A stretch of 34,561 nucleotides of DNA, from contig CALXDZ010000049.1 in assembly GCA_944387205.1 (NCBI GenBank), positions 1 to 34,561 on the forward strand, read 5' to 3'. Both the position numbers and the translations under genes were made by a program. The stretch is from an uncultured Oscillospiraceae bacterium. GTDB taxonomy: Bacteria > Bacillota > Clostridia > Oscillospirales > Oscillospiraceae. The notes beneath the pieces were generated by a model. The model saw only the letters and a list, made by a program, of their open reading frames with translations. It ran no database searches and was not told the origin of the DNA. Shown piece after piece: positions 15,846 through 23,979 of this stretch (its first letter is position 1; each line of letters starts with the position of its first letter).

Positions 15846-16006
15846 GGAAGCCTGGGGGCACGTTGTCCGGGGCCCCGCACGGCGGGGCGGGCCGGCAGGC
15901 CCGTACAAGAGATTTCGCCTGAGGCGAAATCCTTGGCGCAAGGCGGGATCCATTCCCGCCGCGCAGATGAAAAAGGGCTCCCGTCCCGCCTGCGGCGGGA
16001 TGGGAC
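15846..16006. mobile_element. Palindrome-rich 161-base element between the two tail copies
   Basis: Four hairpins are packed into this stretch: 15872-15878/15882-15888, 15911-15919/15923-15931, 15942-15948/15954-15960 and 15984-15990/15994-16000, all perfect. GCACGTTGTCC (15858-15868) is the exact reverse complement of 15779-15789 and an imperfect one of 16003-16015, so the element has inverted-repeat-like ends. There is no ORF of its own worth calling. It resembles a MITE or REP-type element. Mobility is inferred, not shown. Confidence 0.5.
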
Positions 16007-16071
16007 ACAACGTGCAGAATCCCACCTATATCACCACCGTGTGGGGATACGGGTACAAGTGGGGGTTTTGA
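16007..16071 (+). pseudogene. Tail copy 2: orphan duplicate of a response regulator 3' end
   Basis: These 65 bases repeat the final codons and stop of the regulator gene, in a different frame relative to it (offset 226 bases). It has no start or ribosome binding site of its own. It lies 40 bases upstream of the kinase gene, where the original regulator end would be expected. Confidence 0.85.
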
Positions 16072-16111
16072 AAGAGCCGCACGCTATATTTGATACGAGA
16101 GGAGGACGGTC

Positions 16112-17539
16112 ATGGCGAAGAAAACCCTTCAAATCAAGGGCCTGCGGCAGAGGTGGATGCTCAACACCATCATGCCGGTGCTGGTCCTGGTGATTTTGGC
16201 CGTGTGCTTGTTCTCCGCCAGCATCACCAGCTACTACTATACCAGCATGGAGTCCACCCTGAAGGCTCAGGCCCGGTCCGACGCCGAGTCCTTCAACAGC
16301 TATTCCATGGACAGCTATGGCGAGTATTACCAGGCTGCTAACCTGCTGGTGGAGAATTTTGCGGACAAGGACGTGCTGGAGCTGCAGTTCATCAACACCT
16401 CCGGCCGTATCCAGCTGTCCTCCTATGGCCTGACCACCGGCAACTCTCCCGGCACCTCTGACATCACCGATGCCATGGAGACCGGCGAGGTCCAGTCCTT
16501 CCGGGGCAGCGACCCCCAGACCGGAGAAAATATCCTGGCCGTTTCCAGCCCGCTGATCTTCAACGGCAAGGTGGTGGGCGTTATGCGCTATGTCACCTCG
16601 TTGCAAGCAGTGAACCGTCAGATCTGGATCTCTGTGCTGGTGGTGTGTTTGCTGGCGGTGCTGTGCATCAGCCTGGTGTTCTTTGCCAATCTTCTGTTCA
16701 TCAACAACGTGGTGGAGCCGGTGGCAGAGGTGTCCCAGGCGGCCAAGCGCATCTCTGCCGGAAGCTATGGCATCCAGGTGGAAAACAAGTACGACGACGA
16801 ATTGGGGGAGTTGGTGGACAACATCAACGATATGTCGCTGAAGATCAGTCAAAGCGAAAAAATGAAGTCGGAATTTATCTCCTCCGTGTCCCATGAGCTG
16901 CGCACCCCCCTGACCGCCATCAATGGCTGGGGTGAGACTCTGTTGGAGGATGCGGGCAGCGAGGATCCGGAGCAGCTGCGCCGAGGCATCTCCATCATCC
17001 TCAAGGAGTCCCGCCGCCTGACCAACATGGTGGAGGAACTGCTGGAGTTCTCCAAAATGGAGGACGGCCGCTTTACCCTGCGGATGGAGCCGGCGGTGGA
17101 GCTCCAGGCCGAGTTTGAGGATGCCATCTATACCTACCGGGAGCTGTTCCGGCAGGAGGGCATCGAGCTTCACTATGCTGCTCCCGACGAGGATCTGCCC
17201 TCCATCCCCGGCGATCCGGAGCGTCTCAAGCAGGTGTTCTGCAACGTGCTGGACAACGCTGCCAAGCACGGCGGCTCCGGCAAGCGCATTGATACCGCCA
17301 TCAGCCGGGAGGGGGATTTCCTGGTGCTGCGGATCCGGGACTACGGCCCTGGTATCCCCGAGGCGGAGCTGCCCTTCGTCAAGCAGAAGTTCTACAAGGG
17401 CTCGTCCAAGGCCCGGGGCAGCGGCATCGGCCTGGCGGTCTGTGACGAGATCGTCCGGCTTCACAACGGTATTTTCCAAATCGACAATGCCGAGGGCGGC
17501 GGTACGGTGGTCACCATCCGGCTGCCCCTGGCAGATTAG
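16112..17539 (+). CDS. Sensor histidine kinase
   Basis: The 475-residue membrane kinase has TM1 (about 17-40), an extracytoplasmic sensing region (about 41-170), TM2 (about 175-197), a HAMP linker (VVEPVAEVSQAAKRISAGSY), the dimerisation/phosphoacceptor H box SHELRTPLT with His261, and the ATPase domain with NVLDNAAKHG (N box), DYGPGIP (G1) and GSGIGLAV (G2). It should phosphorylate the regulator just upstream. AGGAGG lies shortly before the ATG. The tail duplication and palindromic element now separate the pair by 266 bases, where a short gap is usual. The stimulus is unknown; the upstream lipoprotein is a candidate partner. Confidence 0.95.
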   Translation: MAKKTLQIKGLRQRWMLNTIMPVLVLVILAVCLFSASITSYYYTSMESTLKAQARSDAESFNSYSMDSYGEYYQAANLLVENFADKDVLELQFINTSGRIQLSSYGLTTGNSPGTSDITDAMETGEVQSFRGSDPQTGENILAVSSPLIFNGKVVGVMRYVTSLQAVNRQIWISVLVVCLLAVLCISLVFFANLLFINNVVEPVAEVSQAAKRISAGSYGIQVENKYDDELGELVDNINDMSLKISQSEKMKSEFISSVSHELRTPLTAINGWGETLLEDAGSEDPEQLRRGISIILKESRRLTNMVEELLEFSKMEDGRFTLRMEPAVELQAEFEDAIYTYRELFRQEGIELHYAAPDEDLPSIPGDPERLKQVFCNVLDNAAKHGGSGKRIDTAISREGDFLVLRIRDYGPGIPEAELPFVKQKFYKGSSKARGSGIGLAVCDEIVRLHNGIFQIDNAEGGGTVVTIRLPLAD

Positions 17540-17554
17540 ACCTGAGCATCCTCT

Positions 17555-17578
17555 CCGGCGGGTCTTTCTGCCCGCCGG
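17555..17578 (+). other. Stem-loop after the histidine kinase gene
   Basis: CCGGCGGG (17555-17562) pairs with CCCGCCGG (17571-17578) around an 8-base loop. It is followed by GGAAAAG with no T tract, so it is not a standard intrinsic terminator. It may protect the transcript's 3' end or slow polymerase before the next promoter. Confidence 0.5.
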
Positions 17579-17592
17579 GGGAAAAGAATATA

Positions 17593-17604
17593 GAACAAAT
17601 GTTT
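17593..17604. promoter_or_regulatory. LexA (SOS) box overlapping the -35 box of the recA operon
   Basis: GAACAAATGTTT fits the Firmicute/Clostridial LexA pattern GAAC-N4-GTTY. It overlaps by two bases the TTGCAT -35 box (17603-17608), so bound LexA would block the promoter. It lies about 2 kb upstream of recA, in front of yqhQ. Confidence 0.65.
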
Positions 17605-17631
17605 GCATTTTATCACGCCTTGTGATATGCT
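17603..17631 (+). promoter_or_regulatory. Promoter of the yqhQ-prmC-recA-recX operon
   Basis: TTGCAT (17603-17608), a 17-base spacer ending in TGA, and TATGCT (17626-17631) form an extended -10 promoter 25 bases before the yqhQ start. Confidence 0.7.
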
Positions 17632-17656
17632 CCCATTGGAAAGGAATAACAGATCA

Positions 17657-18628
17657 ATGGCAAGTGAGAAACACTCAGGCAGCTGCTTCCGTACCAGCAT
17701 CGGCGGACAAGCCCTCATCGAGGGTATCCTCATGCGGGGGCCGGAGCAGCAGGCCATCGTGGTCCGGGATAAGGACGGACAACTGGTGGAAAAGGTAGAA
17801 AAACTGCGGCTCATCAAGGACCGGTATCCCATTTTGGGCTGGCCCCTGATCCGGGGCACGGTGAATTTTCTCAGCTCTATGGTGGAGGGGGTGAAGGCGC
17901 TGATGTACTCGGCGGACTTCTACCCCGATGAGGAGCCTTCGGAGCCCTCCCGGCTGGAACAGTGGATGGAAAAACATATCAGCAGCAAAAAGCTGGAGAG
18001 TCTGCTCATCGGCTTTTCCGTGTTTTTGGGCGTGGGCCTTTCCTTGGTGCTCTTTTTGTTTTTGCCCACCTTCCTCACTGGTGGTCTGCTGCACTTCTTC
18101 CCGGATTTCCCCCTGTGGGGCCGGAATCTCCTGGAGGGTCTGCTGAAGATCGTCATCTTCCTGGCCTATTTGATCCTCTGTTCCAAGCAAAAGGATATCT
18201 ACCGGGTGTTTCAGTACCACGGGGCGGAGCACAAGACCATCTTCTGCTACGAGAGGGGATTGCCTCTGACAGTGGAGAACGTGCGGGATATGCCTCGGCA
18301 CCATCCCCGCTGCGGCACCAGCTTCCTCTTCGTGGTCATCTTCGTGTCCATCCTCTTTTCCTCCGTGGTGTTCGGTATCTGGCCCATCACCAATGTGTGG
18401 CTTCGTACCCTGGTCCATCTGGTGCTGCTGCCTCTGGTGGTGGGCGTCACCTATGAGTTCATCCGCTGGGTGGGCCGCCATGACAATGGCCTGAGCCGGC
18501 TGCTGACGGCACCGGGAATGTGGATGCAGAACTTCACCACCAACGAGCCGGAGGACGGTATGATCGAGTGCGCCATCCGCTCTCTGGAGCTGGTGCTGCC
18601 CTCCCAGAAGGGCAAGGACGCCTGGTAA
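17657..18628 (+). CDS. yqhQ: DUF1385 membrane protein YqhQ
   Basis: The 323-residue protein carries the DUF1385 signatures: GGQALIEGILMRGP near the N-terminus, several membrane helices (about residues 115-150, 165-180 and 225-265), and the conserved HGAEHKTIFCYE with CGTSFLF. The family is widespread in Firmicutes, often next to prmC and prfA, and its biochemical role is not settled. ATG 17657 with GGAAAGGAA upstream is chosen; a longer frame from 17603 would start inside the promoter. It is the first gene of the unit that leads to recA. Confidence 0.9.
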   Translation: MASEKHSGSCFRTSIGGQALIEGILMRGPEQQAIVVRDKDGQLVEKVEKLRLIKDRYPILGWPLIRGTVNFLSSMVEGVKALMYSADFYPDEEPSEPSRLEQWMEKHISSKKLESLLIGFSVFLGVGLSLVLFLFLPTFLTGGLLHFFPDFPLWGRNLLEGLLKIVIFLAYLILCSKQKDIYRVFQYHGAEHKTIFCYERGLPLTVENVRDMPRHHPRCGTSFLFVVIFVSILFSSVVFGIWPITNVWLRTLVHLVLLPLVVGVTYEFIRWVGRHDNGLSRLLTAPGMWMQNFTTNEPEDGMIECAIRSLELVLPSQKGKDAW

Positions 18629-18667
18629 ATCCCCGGGATCGGGAGAAAACTAATTACGGAGCGTAAT

Positions 18668-19534
18668 ATGGCTATCACATACAACAATTTGTATTTAGAT
18701 ATTCGCCAGCAGCTCCGGGCTGCCGGCATCGAGGCCGCCACCTTGGAGGCCCGGGAGCTGGTGTGCTTTGCCACAGGCAAGAGCCGGGAGCAGCTCTATC
18801 GGGACGGGGCGCTGTACGCCTCGCCGGAGCTGGAGCGGCGGACCCGGGAGCTGGTGGCCCGGCACCTGGCAGGGGAGCCGGTGGCCTACCTCATCGGGGA
18901 GTGGGAGTTTTACGGCCTGCCCCTGGACATCTCGTCGGAGGTGCTGATCCCCCGACCGGACACGGAGGTGCTGGCGGAGCAGGCCATCGCCTATATAAAG
19001 ACCCTGGGGGAGTGCCGTGTGCTGGACCTGTGCGCCGGAAGCGGCTGCATCGGCCTAGCGGTGGCGGCCAACGCACCCCAGGCCCGGGTGGTACTGGGGG
19101 AGTGGTCCGACGGGGCCTTGAAGATCTGCCGTCAGAACATCCGGCGCAACGGCCTCACGGGCCGGGTGGTGCCCATACAGGCGGACGCCCGGGAGAGGCC
19201 GGAGAAATCCCTGGGGGATTTTCAGTGCATCATCTCCAATCCCCCCTACATCCCTCATGGCGACATCTCCGGGCTGGACGCCTCGGTCCGGGACTATGAG
19301 CCCCACCTGGCTCTGGACGGCGGCGAGGACGGCCTGGATTTCTACCGGGCCATTGCCGAAAAGTGGAAGGAGGCCCTGAATGTGGGCGGCCGGCTCTACT
19401 TCGAGGTGGGCATCGGTCAGGCCGACAGCGTGCTGCGGATCATGCGGGCCCAGGGCTTCGGGGACATCCAGGTGGTCAAGGACCTCCACGAGATCCCCCG
19501 GGTGGTCTTCGGCACACTGTGCGCAGAGGTCTGA
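18668..19534 (+). CDS. prmC: Release factor glutamine N5-methyltransferase
   Basis: PrmC uses S-adenosylmethionine to methylate the Gln of the GGQ motif in release factors RF1 and RF2. The 288-residue protein has the N-terminal helical domain that binds the release factor, the SAM site VLDLCAGSGCIGLAVA (118-133), and the catalytic NPPY (191-194). A GGAG lies upstream of ATG 18668. It sits 39 bases after yqhQ and 42 bases before recA, without a visible terminator. Confidence 0.96.
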   Translation: MAITYNNLYLDIRQQLRAAGIEAATLEARELVCFATGKSREQLYRDGALYASPELERRTRELVARHLAGEPVAYLIGEWEFYGLPLDISSEVLIPRPDTEVLAEQAIAYIKTLGECRVLDLCAGSGCIGLAVAANAPQARVVLGEWSDGALKICRQNIRRNGLTGRVVPIQADARERPEKSLGDFQCIISNPPYIPHGDISGLDASVRDYEPHLALDGGEDGLDFYRAIAEKWKEALNVGGRLYFEVGIGQADSVLRIMRAQGFGDIQVVKDLHEIPRVVFGTLCAEV

Positions 19535-19576
19535 GAACAGCAAAAAATCACATCGTTTCATATAGGAGGAGAAGAT

Positions 19577-20683
19577 ATGGCAAGAGAAAAAGCGCCCATG
19601 CCCTCTGCGGCACCGGCTTCCGACAAGAAGAAGGCCATTGAGGCCGCTATGAGCCAGATCGAAAAGATGTATGGCAAGGGCTCCATCATGCGGCTGGGGG
19701 ACAACGCCAATCTGAACGTGGAGGTCATCCCCACCGGCTCTCTGGCCCTGGATCTGGCCCTTGGCATCGGCGGACTGCCCCGGGGCCGGATCATCGAGAT
19801 CTACGGACCGGAGTCCTCCGGTAAGACCACCCTGGCCCTCCATGTGGTGGCGGAGGCCCAGAAAAAGGGCGGCGATGTAGCCTTTGTGGACGCTGAGCAC
19901 GCCTTGGACCCCACCTACGCCCGTGCCCTGGGCGTGAACATTGAGGAGATGCTCATTTCCCAGCCGGACACTGGTGAACAGGCCCTGGAGATCACCGAGG
20001 CCCTGGTCCGCTCCGGCGCCATCGACGTGATCGTGGTGGACTCTGTGGCGGCCCTGGTGCCCCGGGCGGAGATCGAGGGCGAGATGGGCGACAGCTATGT
20101 GGGCCTCCACGCCCGGCTTATGAGCCAGGCGCTCCGGAAGCTCACCGGCGCCATCGGCAAGACCAACTGCATCGTCATCTTCATCAACCAGCTGCGTGAA
20201 AAGGTTGGTGTCATGTACGGTAACCCGGAGGTGACCACCGGCGGCCGGGCGCTGAAGTTCTACTCCTCCGTGCGCATCGATGTGCGCCGCATCGAGGCCC
20301 TGAAAAACGGGTCCGAGGTCATCGGAAACCGCACCCGGGCCAAGGTGGTGAAGAACAAGATGGCGCCCCCCTTCCGGGAGGCGGAGTTCGACATCATGTA
20401 CGGCGAAGGCATCGCCCATGAGGGTGAGCTGTTGGACCTGGGCGTGAAGCTGGATCTGGTGCAGAAGTCCGGCTCCTGGTTCTCCATGGGTGAGACCCGC
20501 ATCGGCCAGGGCCGGGACGCCGCCAAGAAGTACCTCAAGGAGAACCCGGAGGTGGCCGCCAAGCTGGAGGCCGATGTCCGGGCGGGCTTTGACAAGCTCA
20601 TGACCGGCCAGTCCCGTGCGGCGGCCAAGACCGCGGGCCGGGCCGTGGACGTGAGCGCCGACGACTTCGACGATGCGGATTGA
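19577..20683 (+). CDS. recA: Recombinase A
   Basis: RecA forms filaments on single-stranded DNA, drives strand exchange, and triggers LexA self-cleavage. The 368-residue protein has Walker A GPESSGKT (77-84), the Walker B segment [10 protein letters not shown], loop regions, and [32 protein letters not shown] core motifs split over the usual positions. The C-terminus is acidic (SADDFDDAD). AGGAGG lies shortly before the ATG. No LexA box or clear promoter is seen in the 42 bases upstream, so it is probably transcribed from the promoter ahead of yqhQ. The stop overlaps recX by 11 bases. Confidence 0.98.
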   Translation: MAREKAPMPSAAPASDKKKAIEAAMSQIEKMYGKGSIMRLGDNANLNVEVIPTGSLALDLALGIGGLPRGRIIEIYGPESSGKTTLALHVVAEAQKKGGDVAFVDAEHALDPTYARALGVNIEEMLISQPDTGEQALEITEALVRSGAIDVIVVDSVAALVPRAEIEGEMGDSYVGLHARLMSQALRKLTGAIGKTNCIVIFINQLREKVGVMYGNPEVTTGGRALKFYSSVRIDVRRIEALKNGSEVIGNRTRAKVVKNKMAPPFREAEFDIMYGEGIAHEGELLDLGVKLDLVQKSGSWFSMGETRIGQGRDAAKKYLKENPEVAAKLEADVRAGFDKLMTGQSRAAAKTAGRAVDVSADDFDDAD

Positions 20684-21290
20684 GAAACTGGAGCGGTCCC
20701 GGCACAAGCGGGACCGCATCCTGGCTTTTTTGGAGGACGGCACACTGCTGCGCCTGACGGAGCAGGAGGTGCTGGACTTCCGCCTCCGCACCGGCGACGA
20801 TCTGGATGAGGAGACCCTGGCTCGGCTCAAAGCCGCCGCCGGGGCCTCCGGCGTCAGGACCAAGGCGGCGGAGCTCATCGGCAAGCGGGCCATGTCCAGC
20901 CGGGACCTCCAGCGCAAGCTCCAGGACAAGGGTGCCTCGGAGGCGGAGGCCCGGTATGCCGCCCAGTGGCTGGAGGCCATCGGTGCTTTGGATGATGCGG
21001 GCTATGCCGCAGCCCTGGCTCGGCACTGTGCCTCTTTGGGCTACGGCCCCCAGCGGGTGCGGCAGAAGCTCTTTGAAAAGGGTGTGCCCCGGGAGCTGTG
21101 GGAGCAGGCCCTGGAGGAGCTGCCAGAGCCGGCGGAGCAGATCCGGCGCTTCCTGGAGGGAAAGCTCCGAGGCCGGACGCCGGATGAAAAGGAGAAAAAG
21201 CGTCTTTGCGGCGCCCTGCTGCGCCGGGGGTTTTCCTGGTCCGATGTGGGACCGGCCCTGCGGGAGCTGGGCGTGGAGACGGAGGAATGA
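20673..21290 (+). CDS. recX: Regulatory protein RecX
   Basis: RecX binds and limits RecA filaments. The 205-residue protein is made of three-helix repeats, with the family marks [35 protein letters not shown] and [20 protein letters not shown] 20673 lies inside the end of recA (11-base overlap), so its translation is coupled to recA, the common arrangement. A short terminator follows. Confidence 0.93.
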   Translation: MRIEKLERSRHKRDRILAFLEDGTLLRLTEQEVLDFRLRTGDDLDEETLARLKAAAGASGVRTKAAELIGKRAMSSRDLQRKLQDKGASEAEARYAAQWLEAIGALDDAGYAAALARHCASLGYGPQRVRQKLFEKGVPRELWEQALEELPEPAEQIRRFLEGKLRGRTPDEKEKKRLCGALLRRGFSWSDVGPALRELGVETEE

Positions 21291-21291
21291 C

Positions 21292-21314
21292 GGCGGGTGC
21301 ACGCCCGCCCTTTT
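21292..21314 (+). terminator. Short terminator after recX
   Basis: GGCGGGT (21292-21298) pairs with GCCCGCC (21303-21309, one G-U pair) around a 4-base loop, followed by CTTTTG. The T tract is short, so part of the transcript may continue into rimO. Confidence 0.6.
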
Positions 21315-21364
21315 GCCGCGCCGGTGGTCCGGCCTGCGGACGAATTTGAACAGGAGGGATCCTT

Positions 21365-22684
21365 TTGCCCTATACGGTATCATTTATCTCCCTGGGCTGT
21401 GCCAAGAACCAGGTCAACTGCGAGCAGATGATGGCCAGCGTGTCGGCGGCGGGACACACCGTGGCCGCCCAGCCCGAGGGGGCCGACGTGGTGGTGATCA
21501 ATACCTGCGGCTTCCTGGCCTCCGCCAATGAGGAGGCCATCGACAACATCCTCCAGATGGCGGAGCTGAAACAGGCGGGCCAGGTGAAGAAGATCCTGGT
21601 CACCGGCTGCATGGCCCAGCGGTACAAGGAGGACGTGCTCACGGAGCTGCCGGAGGTGGACGGCATCCTGGGCACCGGCAGCTACGGCGACATCGTCCAG
21701 GCGGTGGAGGAGGTCATGGCGGACCACCGGCCCGCCCGCTTCGGCAACATCCACACCGCCCCCCAGGACGGCCCCCGCATCCTCTCCACGCCGCCCTGGT
21801 ACGCCTATCTGCGCATTGCCGAGGGCTGCGACAACCACTGCGCCTACTGCGTCATCCCCTCCCTGCGGGGCAAGTACCGCAGCCGTCCCATGGATGAGCT
21901 GCTCAAGGAGGCCCGGGAGCTGGCGGACGCGGGCGTGAAGGAGCTGCTGGTCATTGCCCAGGACATCACCCGCTACGGCACGGACCTGAACGGGGAGCAC
22001 CAGCTGGCAGCCCTTTTGCGGGAGCTGTGCAAGCTGGACTTCCACTGGATCCGGCTCCACTACCTCTATCCCGACGAGATCACCGATGAGCTCATCGACA
22101 CCATCGCCTCTGAGCCCAAGATCCTCAAATATATCGATCTGCCCATCCAGCACTGCAACGACACCATTTTGAAGGCCATGAACCGCCGGGACACCAAGGC
22201 GGAGCTGACGGCGCTGCTGGCGAAGCTGCGCAGCCGCATTCCGGGGCTGGTGCTGCGGACCAGCATCATCACCGGCTTGCCCTACGAGGACGAGGCTGCC
22301 TTTGAGGAGCTGTGTGAGTTCCTCCGTGAGACCCGCATCGAGCGGGCGGGCGTGTTTCCCTTCTCCCCGGAGGAGGGTACCCGGGCGGCCCAGATGGACC
22401 ATGTGCCCACGGAGGAGGCGGTCCGCCGGGCGGAGCTGCTGGTGGATGTCCAGTCCGAGATCATCGACGGCTTCAATGAATCCCGTCAGGGTCAGGTGCT
22501 GGAGGTGCTCTGCGAGGGCTTCGACGGCCAGGCCCAGATGTTCTTCGGCCGCAGCTATGCCGAGAGCCCGGACATCGATGGTCGCATTTACTTCACCGCC
22601 CAGGAGGACCCGGAGATCGGGACCTTCGTTTCCGTCCGTGTCACCGGCGTCATGGACGGGGAGCTGACCGGCGAGCGGGTCTGA
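21365..22684 (+). CDS. rimO: Ribosomal protein S12 methylthiotransferase RimO
   Basis: RimO is a radical SAM enzyme that adds a methylthio group to an Asp of ribosomal protein S12. The 439-residue protein has the N-terminal cluster cysteines Cys12 (SLGCAKN), Cys48 (NTCGF) and Cys82 (TGCMAQR), the radical SAM CDNHCAYC (Cys155, 159, 162) and a C-terminal TRAM domain. The start is TTG 21365 with AGGAGGG 6 bases upstream; the first in-frame ATG would remove the first cluster cysteine. It shares a direction with recX and pgsA. Confidence 0.95.
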   Translation: MPYTVSFISLGCAKNQVNCEQMMASVSAAGHTVAAQPEGADVVVINTCGFLASANEEAIDNILQMAELKQAGQVKKILVTGCMAQRYKEDVLTELPEVDGILGTGSYGDIVQAVEEVMADHRPARFGNIHTAPQDGPRILSTPPWYAYLRIAEGCDNHCAYCVIPSLRGKYRSRPMDELLKEARELADAGVKELLVIAQDITRYGTDLNGEHQLAALLRELCKLDFHWIRLHYLYPDEITDELIDTIASEPKILKYIDLPIQHCNDTILKAMNRRDTKAELTALLAKLRSRIPGLVLRTSIITGLPYEDEAAFEELCEFLRETRIERAGVFPFSPEEGTRAAQMDHVPTEEAVRRAELLVDVQSEIIDGFNESRQGQVLEVLCEGFDGQAQMFFGRSYAESPDIDGRIYFTAQEDPEIGTFVSVRVTGVMDGELTGERV

Positions 22685-22757
22685 CCGAACCCTATCCAAA
22701 GCGCGCATCCCCCTTCCCGCCCTGGCGGCGTATCTCTTGCAGCAAAGGAGTATATCC

Positions 22758-23279
22758 ATGAATCTACCCAATAAATTGACTGTTCTGCGCATTTTATTGA
22801 TCCCTGTCTTTATGGTGGTGCTGTATTGGGGCTTTTCCGGCTCCACCTATGTGGCTCTGGCCATCTTCATCATCGCCAGCCTCACCGATATGCTGGACGG
22901 CAAGATCGCCCGGAAGTACCACCTGGTGACGGACTTCGGCAAGATTGCCGACCCCCTGGCCGACACGATGCTGGTGACGGCGGCCATGCTGTGGTTCGTG
23001 GAGATCGGCCAGATGCCCGCCTGGGCGCTGCTGATCGTCATCATCCGGGAGTTCGCCGTCAGCGGGCTGCGGATGGTGGCCTCGGACAAGGGCCGGGTCA
23101 TCGCCGCCGGCTGGTCCGGCAAGGTCAAGACCGCCTCCACCATGGTGTGCATCGTGCTGATGTTCCTGCCCATCCCCGCCTGGCTGAACACCGCCTGCGT
23201 CTGGGTCATCGCCCTGACCACCCTCTACTCCGGCGTGGAGTACTTTATGAAGAACAAGGACGTGCTCAGCGATATGTGA
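22758..23279 (+). CDS. pgsA: CDP-diacylglycerol-glycerol-3-phosphate 3-phosphatidyltransferase
   Basis: PgsA makes phosphatidylglycerol phosphate, the committed step to PG and cardiolipin, in the cell membrane. The 173-residue protein has the CDP-alcohol phosphotransferase motif D44-x2-DG-x2-AR-x8-G-x3-D-x3-D69 with all catalytic residues, and four or more membrane helices. ATG 22758 has AAAGGAG 7 bases upstream; an in-frame start at 22737 has no ribosome binding site. It lies 73 bases after rimO and ends at a bidirectional terminator. Confidence 0.95.
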   Translation: MNLPNKLTVLRILLIPVFMVVLYWGFSGSTYVALAIFIIASLTDMLDGKIARKYHLVTDFGKIADPLADTMLVTAAMLWFVEIGQMPAWALLIVIIREFAVSGLRMVASDKGRVIAAGWSGKVKTASTMVCIVLMFLPIPAWLNTACVWVIALTTLYSGVEYFMKNKDVLSDM

Positions 23280-23283
23280 GCAA

Positions 23284-23316
23284 AAAAAGGACAGCCCGAA
23301 CAGGGCTGTCCTTTTT
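23284..23316. terminator. Bidirectional terminator between pgsA and the padR operon
   Basis: A 14-base-pair stem (23284-23297 with 23303-23316) has an AAAAA start and TTTTT end. The two operons converge here. Confidence 0.9.
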
Positions 23317-23319
23317 GCT

Positions 23320-23979
23320 TCACCAGGAGAAATCCCAGTAGGCGTCACTGGTGCGGGTGGCCAGGGTCTCCCCGGCGCTGTTTTGGGCATCCAGGCGGAC
23401 GTCCCAGTGGGTCCCGGCTCCCACCTCCAGAGGCAGGAACTGAAGGAAATATCGCTCCCCGTCCCTGGTGGGAAAGGAGCCGTCGTCCACATCCACGGAG
23501 GTGTACTCCCCCTCCGTCCAAACGCCGTCCACCACGCCGGAGGCCTTGGCGGAGAAGCTGAGGACCGTGACCTCTGGGCTGCGGAGGCGGCCAAAGGAGG
23601 CCAAAAGGCTCCAGTTGGTTTCTCCATCTCCGTGGGCGCACTGGAGGAAGCCGGCGTCCAAAGCGTTGCCCGGCTGGGCCCGGCTGGCGCTCTCCAGCTG
23701 CCAGCCGCCTAAAAAAGCCCACTGGGACAGGACCAGCAAGGTGTCCTCTCCCACGGCGGACAGCTGCAGGGCCCGGAGAGTCCCGTCCTCCCAGAGGTAC
23801 TGGGTCTCCAAGATCTCCACCCGGTCCTCCAGCATCCAGTCTTTGGCCTCCCGGCGGGAGACCTGTCCGGGGGTCAGGTGGTAAAAGGGCGTCAGCCAGA
23901 GGAGCAGCAGCAAAAGAAAAACCAGGGCCACCCGCCGCAGGGCCCGGCCCTTGCGGGTGATGCAGACAGTCTTTTTCAT
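23320..23979 (-). CDS. Unknown membrane-anchored protein of the padR operon
   Basis: I do not recognise this 219-residue protein. It has a basic N-terminus, one hydrophobic helix (RRVALVFLLLLLLWLTPFY, about 15-33) and a long extracytoplasmic part rich in beta strands and Trp. It has no lipobox. ATG 23979 with AGGAGG 4 bases upstream overlaps the stop of the previous gene (ATGA), so the two are translated together. It likely works with the HAAS-domain protein at the membrane under PadR control. The ORF can be extended to a TTG at 23994, which has no better site. Confidence 0.75.
   Translation of the reverse strand: MKKTVCITRKGRALRRVALVFLLLLLLWLTPFYHLTPGQVSRREAKDWMLEDRVEILETQYLWEDGTLRALQLSAVGEDTLLVLSQWAFLGGWQLESASRAQPGNALDAGFLQCAHGDGETNWSLLASFGRLRSPEVTVLSFSAKASGVVDGVWTEGEYTSVDVDDGSFPTRDGERYFLQFLPLEVGAGTHWDVRLDAQNSAGETLATRTSDAYWDFSW

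Noticed and set aside
15823..16071. 82-residue plus-strand frame that ends in the duplicated regulator tail
   Set aside because: It starts inside the regulator gene, has no ribosome binding site, and its first part translates the palindromic element. It is better seen as an insertion or recombination scar.
17555..17578. Intrinsic terminator after the histidine kinase
   Set aside because: The stem is good but there is no T tract on the plus strand; it is kept only as a stem-loop.
19055..20980. 641-residue open frame on the minus strand
   Set aside because: It is antisense to prmC, recA and recX, which are all clear genes; no ribosome binding site or domain was found.
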